NCBI GenBank assembly: GCA_037127315.1
Contig: JBBBDQ010001935.1
Coordinates: 3,462,001-3,526,000, forward strand
DNA from: Ascarosepion bandense
Lineage: Eukaryota > Mollusca > Cephalopoda > Sepiida > Sepiidae
Direction of reading: 5' to 3'
DNA length: 64,000 nucleotides
Within the stretch, counting starts at the first letter, position 1. Each line of letters begins with the position of its first letter. Shown here piece by piece: positions 1 through 10,149 of this stretch. Under the pieces are notes generated by a model that was given only the letters and a program-made list of their open reading frames with translations, was not told the DNA's origin and searched no databases. A program made the position numbers and the translations under genes.

Positions 1-171
1 GTATGGCAATCTATGAAAAAGGTATGGTAAATCTATGAAAAAGGTATGGTAAATCTATGAAAAAAGGTATGGTAATCTATGAAAAAGGTATGGTAATCTA
101 TGAAAAAGGTATGGCAATCTATGAAAAAGATATGGTAATCTATGAAAAAGGTATGGTAAATCTATGAAAAA
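1..171. repeat. 21-bp minisatellite
   Basis: About eight head-to-tail copies of a unit close to GTATGGTAATCTATGAAAAAG, with one-base length changes in the A run and C/T changes in the middle. The array begins at or before the window edge. There are no spacers between units, so this is a simple tandem array. Confidence 0.95.
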
Positions 172-474
172 ATATAATGGGAGAGCGGGTTTAATTGACA
201 AGCTGCACTCTATTGAGTGATCTCACACATTCGCACATTAAAAACATTAAATGACTTAGAAGAAGTTGGTATGCAGGTAAACAAATTAAATCAAATAAAA
301 TCTGTTCCGAATAGAAAATCGATACTGCCATTGTAGGTTGCTAGAGTCACATAGGTTGAAAATTCAAGGACACAGATTCAGTACTTAAGGAGAGCCAACC
401 AGAAAATCTCGAGGTGATAGAACTTCTTGGTGATGGAAAACGTAAGAAATAATCTACAGGTTTCGATGGTTGTC
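172..474. other. unassigned sequence
   Basis: No coding frame or repeat boundary is recognised. The phrase around 430-455 (gaaaacgtaagaaat) recurs near 1880-1900, so part of it is probably a dispersed repeat. Confidence 0.4.
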
Positions 475-1136
475 ATTTTTTTTTATAAGCGTTTCACCCC
501 GAGTAAGGCATGTCACTGCCAATACTGCGCAGGGGGCTACATAGAGTAGAGAAAGGATGATTAAATATAGGAAATGTCAGAGGGAGGGTGATAGGCGGGT
601 AGGGATACCGAGAATGGTCAAATATAGGAAATGTCAGAGGGTGGGTGATAGGCGGGTAAGGATACCGAGAATGAGGGTTGGGTAGATGAGAGTGTTCTGA
701 GAATAATTGGAAGTTAGAGTGATAGGAGGTGTCTATTGACCCTACATTTAAACACCTGGAGATTGTAGCTGTCGGGAAGGCAGACTTGTTAAAGGGAATT
801 CCACAGGCGGGAAGCGCGAGAAAAGAAGCTGTTGGAGTAGAATTTACGGTTACATCTTATCTGTTTAACTGTAAAAGGGTGGGACCTAGTTGCTAATCTA
901 GTATCTCGTGTAAATTCCTGCCTAGGCGGCACCCGTGCTCTAAGTTCATCGGAGCAGAAGCCATCAAAGTACTTGTAGAAGAGGCACAGGGAAGCCACAT
1001 CACGCCTGTGAGAGAGTGGTTGCAGCCGGTCTGCCAAGTCAGTATCAACCACGTTACAGATCCTCCTTTGTATTTTGTCAAGAAGCCCAAGGAGAGCAGC
1101 AGGGGCACCCGACCAGATATGGCAGCAATATTCAAT
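475..1136 (-). mobile_element. LINE-A 3' end, 5'-truncated
   Basis: On the minus strand this is the C-terminal end of a CR1/Jockey-like reverse transcriptase protein and its 3' UTR. The recognisable block runs from ADRLQPLSHRRDVASLCLF through SHPFTVKQIRC to SRASRLWNSL, as in the long copy at 35.9-36.3 kb. The 3' UTR ends at 475-500 with the family terminus 'ctcggggtgaaacg' followed by an A-rich tail. Inside the UTR a block of about 56 bp is duplicated (563-672). The 5' truncation at about 1136 is typical of LINE retrotransposition. It is not a functional gene. Confidence 0.85.
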
Positions 1137-1176
1137 AAAATAAAATGAATAGAAACTATAATCCTTTATTTACAAG

Positions 1177-1293
1177 GTTTACGGCCTATCACGTTGAATA
1201 CACCGGCTCCTGCTCGATCACCGAAGTTAAGCAACGTTGAGCCTGATGAGGACTTAGATGGGTGATCGCTTGGGAATACCAGGTACTGTAAGC
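1177..1293 (+). repeat. 5S rRNA-like head of composite SINE, copy 1
   Basis: Nearly full-length 5S rRNA similarity: acggcc near the start, the internal promoter region gaagttaagcaacg, then gggtgatcgcttgggaat and an end at tgtaagc. It is followed by about 20 bp that match the start of the tRNA-like SINE body (gacggatgtgc) and then by a second 5S unit, so it looks like a truncated SINE unit and not a working 5S gene. Confidence 0.8.
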
Positions 1294-1313
1294 ATTTAGT
1301 GACGGATGTGCGT

Positions 1314-1431
1314 GCTTACGGCCATATCACGTTGAATACACCTGTTCTCGCTCGATCACCGAAGTTAAGCAACGTTGAGCCTGGTCAGTACTTAGATGGG
1401 TGACCGCTTGGGAATACCAGGTGCTGTAAGC
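1314..1431 (+). repeat. 5S rRNA-like head of composite SINE, copy 2
   Basis: A second, better preserved 5S-like unit with tcaccgaagttaagcaacg and gatgggtgaccgcttggg. It runs directly into a tRNA-like SINE body through the linker gtttagtgacggatgtgc. 5S genes carry an internal Pol III promoter, so this head could drive the composite. Loss of the usual GGGCCC-type arm pairing and the fusion argue against a functional ribosomal RNA. Confidence 0.8.
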
Positions 1432-1605
1432 GTTTAGTGACGGATGTGCATTGTGGTGCAGTGAATATCGGCTCGAGAAGAGAAATCGGTGAGCTGAGTT
1501 CGAATTCCAGTTGAATACCCTGCATTCACTTAAGCACTGGTAGCCTTGGGAAAGGCATTAATCCGTCCCTTCCTTCCAGTTATGGGTTAAATAACAAGGG
1601 TATGT
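1432..1605 (+). mobile_element. tRNA-like SINE body attached to 5S head
   Basis: Begins at the 5S junction and contains an A-box-like tggtgcagtg and a B-box-like gagttcgaattcc, followed by the family body (tgggaaaggcattaatccgtc, ccagttatgggttaaataac). It is 3'-truncated near 1605. The same 5S-to-tRNA order recurs at 41.0-41.24 kb (minus) and 56.9-57.18 kb. Confidence 0.8.
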
Positions 1606-2209
1606 CTTCGGGACCTGCCCTTAAAAAAAACAAACCCCAATGAATCTTGATACTCGAAAAGAAAAAGTATTACTAGACACAAAACTTGAAAACAACAATA
1701 AATTGTTGAAAAAAATAAGGTATTACCAGCAATAAATAAATAAAATTTAGTTGGCAATAAATGACCTGCCGAGATTGATTTGCCATAAAAACAAAACAAA
1801 CAACCTTTATTTACACGGTAGTGAAATAAAGTTTTAAATAGACACTTGCAAGAACTCGAAAGAATGAAACTTGTAGGTGATAGAAAACGTAAGAAATCAT
1901 CTATAAAATTTTATGAGAAAAAGAGGACAGGATTCGGAGGATGTTATTTTTCAAATGAATAAAGACCACACCTCTTTGTTTAAAGAGCAATGAAATAAAG
2001 TTTTAAATAGCAGTTACCTTTTTTTGTCAACCTTTAAAATCTGGGAAGTATTTCTGACGCACACTGATTTTTAAATTACCGAAAATAGTTAACTTTCTTT
2101 ATAATTAATCTCAAAATATTATTGACTCGGCTATAATATAATTTAATTCGATTACTCAAAAATGACGCTTTAATGACATTGTAGAATCACTTCTACATGC
2201 ACGTACATA
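1606..2209. other. AT-rich, no gene seen
   Basis: No open frame with recognisable similarity. The only observation is the short recurrence of a phrase from 430-455 at 1880-1900. Confidence 0.5.
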
Positions 2210-2214
2210 CCTAT

Positions 2215-2420
2215 ACATACATCACCATACACACACGTTCACACTTTTACGTAAGGACCGCACGTGAAACTTACTTTTTCCCGCGTTTATTAAGAAATAT
2301 ATAAACTGATTTCCACACGTGTCTAGCCAGTTGGAGTATGTTTTTTCGGAGGGTAAGACCTAATACCGTTCGTCTCTTCCAACTCATACACTGTGCTAAT
2401 TGCATTCAGTAATTAGCCAC
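2215..2420 (+). repeat. dispersed repeat with promoter-like look
   Basis: Shares an ordered series of blocks with 61,360-61,530: cacgtg followed by aa..t..tttcccgcg, then cacacgtgt and agccagtt. It also has TATA-like aagaaatatataaac at about 2290. This may be an LTR or DNA transposon end; the family is unknown. Confidence 0.4.
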
Positions 2421-3655
2421 ATAAAAATGTTTCTCTCTATTTTATAAGAACATTTCAATACATGTATAATGATATCATACTATTCAGTACAGCCATATTA
2501 TTTCCTTTTCAGGAACTTTTTAAACATGAATATCGAGACAATAACTTTAATAATCTAAGATAATCTTTTTTCACGACATCTCACATTCACGAATTATTCA
2601 GTTCTGTAACCTTGCTGAAAACAATGTTGTTATAATCGTTACATTGTGCTTTGAGTTATTTTATTTATAATTGTGGTGGTTTGGGCAATCAACCTTTTCT
2701 TCACTGTTGAAATCACTACCCCGACGGCCAGTCTACTACATATTAGAAACCAATTTGTCCAGTTCACTACAACAGAAAACCTTTTTGACGAAGATAACAC
2801 ACAAAGAAAATAATATTAAAATAAATACTTAAACCCCTAAATAAATATTTTATTACAGTTCTTATTAAAACATTTTTTTTCATTTTATTTAATTTTCATC
2901 AAAAAATATGCGTTCTAGGAATTATCAAAATGTTGGCCATGATAGTACTTAAAGAAATCAATATTAAAATTTTACAATAAATCTTATTTTAATTTAATTC
3001 TATATTTTTATTAACATGTAAATAAAATTATACAAATTAATTATATATAATTTTATTTTGTTTTTCATCAGTTTACTCTAATCAAGATGATAATGCCACT
3101 AAGACGCTGGGAGTGAAATAGAATGCGAAGACTTTAGGGGAAGGAACCGCTAACTCAAACAGAAAAAAAAGGGTAAACTTCTACTTCTGTTCAAAAGACC
3201 GGGGAAGAGTGTGAACTCTTAATCTACTGAAACCACGGCTCGTCAAAACATCGGAGAATAGAAGGTTCTGATGAGCACCAGGCTTCAAACTACCCGCTCA
3301 TTGCACACTGTTCAAGTTGTCAAAGGTCTGACTAGTGCGGGATTATTTTCTATCTTTCTCTAGCCTAAGCCTTCTGTAGCGCCAATTATCTTGATGGACT
3401 TCGTTGTCTCACTCGAGCAACGTTGCAAGAAACAATATTTTGCTTCCATAATCTTAAAAACAAGATCCTATGATTGATACGACTGTGTGTATGCGAGTGA
3501 GTGCGAATGCGTGATTGTAGTTCTAATTAATTTTGTATGCATGTTTATATAAAGTGCGATGGATAAAATTGTCGTTCAAATGACAATGAAACTGGAATCT
3601 CATTTTAACAGATATATTTACCAACATTACACAGAAAATATCTTGAAATAGTAAT
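2421..3655. other. AT-rich intergenic stretch
   Basis: Strongly A/T-rich, with many short poly-T and poly-A runs between 2800 and 3070. No recognisable gene, RNA or repeat boundary was found. Confidence 0.5.
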
Positions 3656-3658
3656 GAG

Positions 3659-4330
3659 TAAATTCATTCTATTAAATAGTCATTGGCTTCAACCACGGCC
3701 TGCAGACTACTTCGGAATCTCCTGGATCTCTTCTGGACGGTCTCCATGCGTGAATGCGGCCATAATTCTTGCCTTCAGTTCATCTTTGAGTTTTGTTGGT
3801 CTCTTGTTCAACTGCGCTCCACATATAATAACCAAGGGGGTTGCAGTCTGGGGGGGTTTGGTGACCAGATATAAGCTGTGATATACTTGCAGTAATTGTC
3901 TGAGAATCATAATTGAGGTCTTCTGTTTGTGTGGCGTGGTGCAGTGTCCTGTTACCAGACGTAGTGTCATTCAGCAACCGACCCCTTGAACACGGGCAGC
4001 ACTAACGCTGTTGCTATGGACCTGATTGTCTTGAAGGGATCATTTTCGATGATGGTCTAGATCTCACTAAAAAAATTCGGGAGTTATTTTCTTATCAGAA
4101 TATCACTGCGAGTTTTTCGTTTTTTCGTATCTTTGTAATCAGCATTAGTCTCATCCAACTTTTTCCGAATCCTCTGCACTGTCCTCCGATTGTTACCCAA
4201 ATTCTCTGAAATTATCGTATTGGAGCCAAGTATGTCGTTTCTAAATTTATGGCGGAGTGAATTGCGTCATGTGGTGCTTTCGTTCATGGACGCTGCGCAA
4301 CTGAGCGGACACCATAGTGAGCAGCGGAAA
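3659..4330 (-). pseudogene. mariner-like transposase relic
   Basis: The minus strand carries the C-terminal end of a Tc1/mariner-type transposase (cut-and-paste DNA transposition) spread over shifted frames. Visible pieces are a PPDCNPL-GYYMW-AVEQETNK stretch near 3800-3870 (the family pattern is PDxNPLDYxxW), then DELKARIMAAFTHG, then RRFRSSLQAVVEAND and a natural-looking stop at about 3659. The catalytic C-terminal acid expected before NPL is preserved, but frameshifts near 3745 and 3870 break the protein. Weaker transposase-like sequence continues to about 4330, and the N-terminus is not clear. Confidence 0.65.
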
Positions 4331-4405
4331 GTATCAAAAGCAAAGAACGCGCATGTGTGAAAATAAAAAAAATATAAAGTGACAATTTACACAGTCTGTG
4401 TTCAC

Positions 4406-4408
<3 letters not shown>

Positions 4409-4439
<31 letters not shown>
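4409..4439. repeat. (TA)n microsatellite
   Basis: About 15 TA repeats at the distal end of the Penelope-like tail that follows on the minus strand. Confidence 0.95.
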
Positions 4440-4441
<2 letters not shown>

Positions 4442-4445
4442 TGTA

Positions 4446-4600
4446 TGGTTAGGTCTTGAAGGCTATCACAATGCGTTTAGTAAAATAAAAGAAGATAAAG
4501 AAAGTGTTGGGTATTACCTATTTATTATTCATTAATATTTCGAGATCAAAATCGCATCTTCAAAATAGTAGAAAAGCTTGTTTTCACGTCCGCTCGTGGA
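4446..4600 (-). mobile_element. PLE tail with degenerate hammerhead-like core
   Basis: Read on the minus strand: a TGAAGA segment, a short stem-loop, CGAAATATTAATGA, then an ataataaataggtaatacc segment, a TTTATCTTCTTTTATTTTA segment and a (TA)n end. The order matches the better preserved PLE tails at 13.8-14.03, 22.58-22.77 and 24.05-24.22 kb. It is strongly decayed, and no coding part is left. Confidence 0.45.
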
Positions 4601-4742
4601 CCGTGCCTTTCAACGAAGAAATGAGCCCAAAAACATATCCATACGCAGGAAGTTAAAAAAAAATGGGAGGAATAAGAAAGAAAAAAAATTTAAATTTATC
4701 GTCCAGATATAAAAAGGGACAGAGACAGGGATTCATGACTCG

Positions 4743-4783
<41 letters not shown>

Positions 4784-4784
4784 A
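4743..4784. repeat. (TA)n(GA)n microsatellite
   Basis: A TA run followed directly by a GA run, ending 10 bp before the Helitron 5' end. Confidence 0.9.
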
Positions 4785-4793
4785 GTATTCATA

Positions 4794-5504
4794 TCTAAAC
4801 TTATTCATAAATGAAACTTTGTCTGTGTGTGTGTCTGTGTGTGTGTCTGTGTGTGTGTGTATCCGTTACCTATAGACTCCGAAACGGCTGAACCGATTTT
4901 CTTGAAAATTGTCACAGTTGTACTATAAGCGTCTGCGAGTGTTCTTAGCTAGGTTTTAAGTCGATAAATATCGAAAATCGATAATCGAAAAAATCGGGTT
5001 ATAGAAAGAGTGGTCCGATTTTAATCAACTCATAGACAAAGACATAAGAAGCGATATTCAGAAATTTCAAGGTGGCAGTTCTTATAATAGTGCAGAAAAT
5101 CGATAATATATATATATATATAAAAGGCAAGATGTTTGTGTGTTATCTGCCTGTATATCTGTATTTTTTCAGCCCTTTTATTTTAGTTTTTGCTTCGGGT
5201 TTGGCTCTAAGTAGGTATAATTGTAGTTCTTATTCTCAGCCATGATACCATTTTACTCAGAGGACTTTTTTAGCCTTCAAAATTCAGTTTACGACGAAAT
5301 AAATCTTATTTGATATCGATACCAGGAAATCAAAATTTGACTTACATCCATTCATTTTTCTTTCAGTCTACAGTTTCTCTTTAACTGGACACAACTATTG
5401 CATTTTAGTCTTTCGTGCCAACGTCCAAAGAGTCTGAGCTTCAAAACCATGGATTAGTTTTAAAGCTTTCATTACACCCGAGCAACGCCGGGCTATAGTG
5501 CTAG
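4794..5504 (+). mobile_element. non-autonomous Helitron, copy 1
   Basis: Starts with TC after an A (A|TCTAAACTTATT), ends with CTAG before a T, and has a short CCCG/CGGG hairpin (5477-5492) nine bases before the terminal CTAG. These are the classic marks of rolling-circle Helitrons: 5' TC, 3' hairpin plus CTRR, insertion between A and T, no target duplication. The interior has a (TG)n run, the segment ctccgaaacggctgaaccg, several ATCGATAATCG blocks and an internal TA tract. There is no Rep/helicase frame, so it depends on an autonomous partner. Two more copies lie at 30,262-30,833 and 53,732-54,423. Confidence 0.75.
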
Positions 5505-5811
5505 TATATATATATATATAGTTCGTTGTGTTCAAGGAAGAGCTGTCTCCTCACTTTTACCAAAACAAATAGAAAACTACCAAAATAAAAATAAAAATAA
5601 AATAAATGTAAACAATAAAATGTCGACAATTTACCCATTGCACCTTGTACATGTGCATGGGATATCATATACTATGCAATTCATGAAAGCACAAAAACAT
5701 GCAATGAGTTGGGAAAATATCAAGCATGGGGTTAAGAAAGAGAAAATAAGAAAATTTACATGAGATGAATATGTCAGAGCATTTGTTTGACCCATTAAGA
5801 TACATTTTTTA
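5505..5811. other. unassigned sequence
   Basis: A short TA run right after the Helitron end, then unrecognised AT-rich sequence. Confidence 0.5.
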
Positions 5812-6107
5812 AAATAATTTCACCCCAAGAAAGGCATTCTACTGCCACTGTTGCGCAGAGGGCTACACAGAGAAAAGTGATGAGTAAGAGGGGTTAATTA
5901 TAGGAAATGTCAGGAGGAGGGTAATAGGCGGATGAGAATACCGAAGATGGAGGTGGAGTAGATGGAGAAAAGAGTTCGAGAGAATGGATGCGAGTTAGTG
6001 AGTTAGAAGATATCTATTAACCTTACATTTAAACTCCTGGAGATTGTAGCTGTCGGGGAATCAAGTAAATGGAAGGGAATTCCACAGGCGGGAGGTGAGA
6101 TAAAAGA
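5812..6107 (-). mobile_element. LINE-A 3' end
   Basis: Minus-strand 3' UTR and the last coding codons of LINE-A: the terminus near 5815-5845 (tcaccccaagaaaggcatt on plus) and the coding end with CGIPF and NLQEFKCKVN-type pieces in shifted frames. The upstream side stops at about 6107, where LINE-B sequence begins. Confidence 0.8.
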
Positions 6108-6222
6108 AGCTTTCCTCTGTCTCTTCTTCCATTGATCCGACCTGTGAGTATCATGTTCTCCAGGCCCTTTTTCCTCATTACGTGTTCCAGGAACCTCGTT
6201 TCGAAATTTAATTTTCTCACCA
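6108..6222 (-). mobile_element. LINE-B (RTE-like) C-terminal scrap fused to LINE-A
   Basis: Minus-strand peptide FLEHVMRKKGLENMILTGRI followed by NGRRDRGK is the conserved LINE-B segment seen at 15.72-15.79 and 60.45-60.54 kb. It abuts the LINE-A 3' end so closely that open frames read through both, an accidental chimera. Confidence 0.75.
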
Positions 6223-6253
6223 GATTTGAAGTAATAACATATATTTGAAGTAA

Positions 6254-6487
6254 CAGGGCAGAAGATTTTCCTGCAGTAGGTTGCCATTGCTTTTTGCGGT
6301 AGACTGGTTGCCAGCCAGGGCTATAGAACCCAGTCTGTCCTGTTATTTAACCCATAACTGGAGGGAAGAGACGGATTAATACCTTTTCCAAGGGTATTTG
6401 TGCATGCAAGGATTTCAATTGGAATTCAAACTCGGGAACCCGATTTGTCGTTACGAGTCAATATCCACTGCCCTACAACGCACATCC
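6254..6487 (-). mobile_element. tRNA-derived SINE
   Basis: Minus-strand SINE body with the head ggatgtgcgttgtagggcag, a B-box-like region (gagtttgaattcc) and the body motif ccagttatgggttaaataac. The 3' tail is truncated at 6254. Confidence 0.8.
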
Positions 6488-6546
6488 TATATAAATGTAT
6501 ATCTATTCATTTTTATTTAAAAGTGTATTGTTGGTAATTTTGGTAT

Positions 6547-6547
<1 letters not shown>

Positions 6548-6617
<70 letters not shown>
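6548..6617. repeat. (CA)n(TA)n microsatellite
   Basis: A compound dinucleotide tract: about 20 CA repeats then about 14 TA repeats. Confidence 0.95.
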
Positions 6618-6620
<3 letters not shown>

Positions 6621-7655
6621 TTTATGATTTCATTGTCTTTTGTTTTTTGGGAGGTTCATTATTTGCCAATAGTTGGGACTCTAGCAGGTACTACCAGCCC
6701 GTATCAGGATGAAACTATGAACAACAAAAATTCAGAGGTGGTTCCACGCTCTTCAAAATCTTTAATTTCCCGATCAGGTGCCTTGCTGCCGGATGCAGTT
6801 TATCGTCATACCCAGCACCTTTTTTTTCTCAAGAACTAAAAACATTGATCAAACTCGTCAGCGATGATCATACTCCTTTAACTAGTCGACCGCCATCATG
6901 TGTAACCGAAATTGCTTTATTGTTTGTCGGTATCTGTTAACGGTCAGATAGCGGGCGCTGTAACTTACAAAACAAAAATCTGCGTCATTACACGCCAACG
7001 CATTTAACTTCGTAAAAGGCAACAAACAGGGCGACAATGGCGGCCACCAAATGAAGTGTTTTGACTGACCAAGAAAACCCACCAGCTGTGACGATAGCCG
7101 ACATCTAAGTAGTCAATCCGGGACGCCCACATCGCAACTAACTCTTTGCCTTGTCAATTCCCAAATGTTTATGCATCTGGTTGACTGAGAATAGCTTTGT
7201 TTTGTGCTAACAGAATCTGAATTTATGTTTTCTTTGCGTTGGCTTTAATTCTGGATCTCTTTCACTTCGTTTTATTCAAAGTTGATTCATTTAAAGCTGA
7301 GAATGCGCCTGTGAGTCACTGCTATTTGTGTACCAGTCACCAGCGGCCACATCACGAACCCAAAGTTGAAATACAACAGCGACGAGACTGTGTAGTTACG
7401 TTTTAACATCTGCTTCAGTTATTTGAAAACAAAGATACCCAGTTGAAAAGATTCTTGTTTGTAACAACGTTTTGACGATACAGTTTACAAAGTGAAAGTA
7501 ATCTTTCTTATGAACCCTGAATCCCGAAATCTATTAGGATTTTATAGTAGTGCAGCTAAAGTAACACTGAATGTGTCTAGAACAAGATTAACTGGTGGAG
7601 CCTGTTTCTGCAAGTTGATTTTGATTTCTCTAAGACATTTACCGTACTAGCAGGG
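6618..7655. other. no gene recognised
   Basis: A 74-codon plus-strand frame starts at 6615 inside the microsatellite edge, but it has no recognisable domain. The rest has mixed composition without a visible repeat. Confidence 0.5.
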
Positions 7656-7659
7656 AAAA

Positions 7660-7800
7660 GCCTAGAGCTAGGTAAAGATGGGTTCCTACCTTTTCCAAGA
7701 GCGTTAGTACAAAGGGAACGAAACAAACCCAGTCTGAATTTGAACACAAAATTCTACTTTCTGCTTAGATAACCATTTCATTACACGCAAAATCCATGAC
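7660..7800 (-). mobile_element. decayed SINE
   Basis: Minus-strand remnants of the SINE body: 'ggttcctaccttttccaag' corresponds to the usual attaatacctttcccaag, and gaatttgaac marks the B-box region. Highly diverged. Confidence 0.4.
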
Positions 7801-7804
7801 TCAT

Positions 7805-8560
7805 TCCTACTACTCCTCACTACCATTACACTGCATGGAATTTAGGACGACATTCTTGCCACACTAGGTGTTGCTGTTTCTGTAACAAGTAGAATCTTAA
7901 CGAGGTGAAATTATCATCATTGTATCCAAACTTTCTTGCAAACTTTCAGAGTCGTTCTCGAGAAACCTGTGAGTACGACTAGGCAGTGGTTTCCAAACGG
8001 CGCGACACACCTCATAGGTACGGCGGAAGAAGATAGCAGGTGAGGCGGAATGATTGAAAGACAATCAAAGATTTAGAAACAGTTTTAAAATTCCTATACC
8101 AAAAACAAATATGATTTCAAAACTTTTAAATATTATAGATTACTTGTAACAACTTGCAAAAATCCCAGTATAAATAGTTATAAATGATTATTGACTGATT
8201 TCTTCAATGTGATATTCTTGAATTCTATCAAATGTTAAGAATATAGTAACTAGGTCCGCAAATTGGAGGAGAGAGTTATCAATGATAATTTTCTGACTTC
8301 TAATTCGTGGTTATATCTCTTTAATCTTCTCTCTCTGTTTCTTAATTTCAAATGTAGTTTTTATCACATAAAATTTAGTGTGGGGTGCGCAAATTTTCAT
8401 TCCAAAAATACAGATCAGAGAAAAAGTTTTGGGAGCTACTGTGCTGGATGGTGGAAAGATGGATGACAAAATTTTTAAAGTTTCACTAACCGAAACATTC
8501 ATGGGTCATTCTTACTCCCAATTTGTCTTGGGATAAAAGATGGATTTATCAATTCCATAA
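7805..8560. other. no gene recognised
   Basis: AT-rich sequence with two overlapping short frames (8263-8502) that show no known motif. Confidence 0.5.
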
Positions 8561-8852
8561 TAGTCAGTAAGTCATTTAAATGCCATACGTGATATACGCT
8601 TGGGTGATCATGTCTCTTTCGATCCATCACTGACTAGGCAGAAGATTTTCCCGCAGCAAGTTGCCATTTCTTTCAGCGGTAGATTGGTTGCTGACAAAGG
8701 CTATAGAGTCCAATCTGTCCTGCTATTTAACCCATAGCTAGAGGGAGAAGAGATTGATTAATACCTTTTCCGAGGGTACTTACGCGTAAGTGAATGCAAC
8801 AAATTCAACTAATATTCGAACTCGGCTCTCCGATTTTCCATTGCATCTCTAA
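8561..8852 (-). mobile_element. tRNA-derived SINE, near full length
   Basis: The minus-strand copy runs from the 3' end motif (rc of agtcagtaagtcatttaaatg, tacgtgatatacg) through the body to the A/B-box region near 8790-8850. A partial second copy (8853-8950) follows, with tatttgtgcg and gaatttgaacc. Confidence 0.75.
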
Positions 8853-8950
8853 CGGTATTTGTGCGAAAATGAATGCATTTTACCAGAATTTGAACCAGAT
8901 ACACTGATTTCACTTTCTACCCAGATAATCATTAAGCTGCCATTAGCATT

Positions 8951-9261
8951 CTTTAGTCATTCCTCCACCTCTTATTAATCTCCAATGAGTTTTAATGCCA
9001 TTAGTGTATTTTTTTTTATTCATTAAAATCATTTGAATATTAAATGCTTTGATCGGGAAAAAACTCAAAGTATATTTCGATTTTGTGACTGTTTAATTAA
9101 AAGAAGCTCGTGATCTCTTCGAATGTTCTGTGATAACAGTTCCACTTGGAGTTCTTACATCATCATCCACAAAGACGCGGAGAAGCTTTTTGTTGAAGAT
9201 TCCGGATGAGGAACCGCACAAAATAATGAACAACAAAACAGATATTTAAGATACAAAAATA
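8951..9261. other. no gene recognised
   Basis: AT-rich sequence lying between a SINE and a PLE tail. Confidence 0.5.
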
Positions 9262-9590
9262 GATTATATTAAACGTAAAGATACAAACTTGAACGCATGA
9301 ATACGATTAGTAAGGAATATATATATATATATTGTGTGTGTGTGTTTTGGCAGCATTTTTTCATTAATACAGGTTTCATTGAATAATATAGACAAGTTCT
9401 GTCTATTTATTTTGTGTAAGATCCGTTCGTATGATCTGATTATCTTGATAGTGTTGTCATGGAAAGACCACAAGAAATCGCAATAAATGTTGATTTTTTA
9501 TCAGGTCTGAGCTTTCGGCTTACATAAGCCATTATCAAAGGATGAACATTTAATGTTCAGTAAACATAGAACATTTAAATTATTATTAAC
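9262..9590 (-). mobile_element. PLE tail, divergent subfamily, with hammerhead-like core
   Basis: On the minus strand a TTGATAA...GAAA core encloses the stem GGCTTATGTAAGCC (9516-9538). Downstream the translated tail reads KINRQNLSILFNETCINEKMLP, which aligns with KHNRHSLSLIFNSICLENYLLP from the other PLE tails. That tail is probably the start of the PLE protein held in the terminal repeat. It ends in (CA)n/(TA)n at 9319-9345. The conserved cytosine of the CUGA core is replaced, so cleavage is doubtful. Confidence 0.5.
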
Positions 9591-9706
9591 AGAGTGGAGT
9601 TATACAGAGAAAATTAGACAGGTCCATTTTTTGTGTCGCACATGGCTGTAGGCCGAGAAGGAATAGTGGTAGTGGGTTTTTGGTCAATTGAGTGTATAGT
9701 GGCATG

Positions 9707-9712
<6 letters not shown>

Positions 9713-9758
<46 letters not shown>
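9713..9758. repeat. (TA)n microsatellite
   Basis: About 23 TA repeats. Neighbouring frames across it are low-complexity YI repeats and not genes. Confidence 0.95.
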
Positions 9759-9761
<3 letters not shown>

Positions 9762-10149
9762 AGTCTTTGAACTGAAGCCGTGTTGGAATTGGTATGTCCG
9801 TGTAATACAATTCTGACTGAGAATTCTGGTGGAGCTCAGAGCTACTATGAATATGGACGCAGTATTCTCTGTGTACTTTGATATCTTTCGGTACTCCTAC
9901 GATGTCTCTCACGGATCTCTTTATGTATACTCAAGTCTAATCCATTATCATAGAAAAAGTGAGGTCCCACAACACTTTTGGTCTCTATCGCGAGTGCAAA
10001 ATGAAAACTTGGCAGCTCCCAACCATTTATCGCAACACTTCTCCATTTTCCTGGCTCTTGTAAACTAGAAAATAACTATTCCATTCAACCGCCAAAAATT
10101 ACTACATATTAACGTAATAATAAATAAAATGGCAAAAAAAAAAAACTTC

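Noticed and set aside
1..171. CRISPR-like array
   Set aside because: Units are adjacent without unique spacers, and everything else in the window is from an animal genome.
1177..1431. Functional tandem 5S rRNA genes
   Set aside because: Both units are fused to SINE sequence through the same linker, have lost arm pairing, and recur in this form elsewhere in the window.
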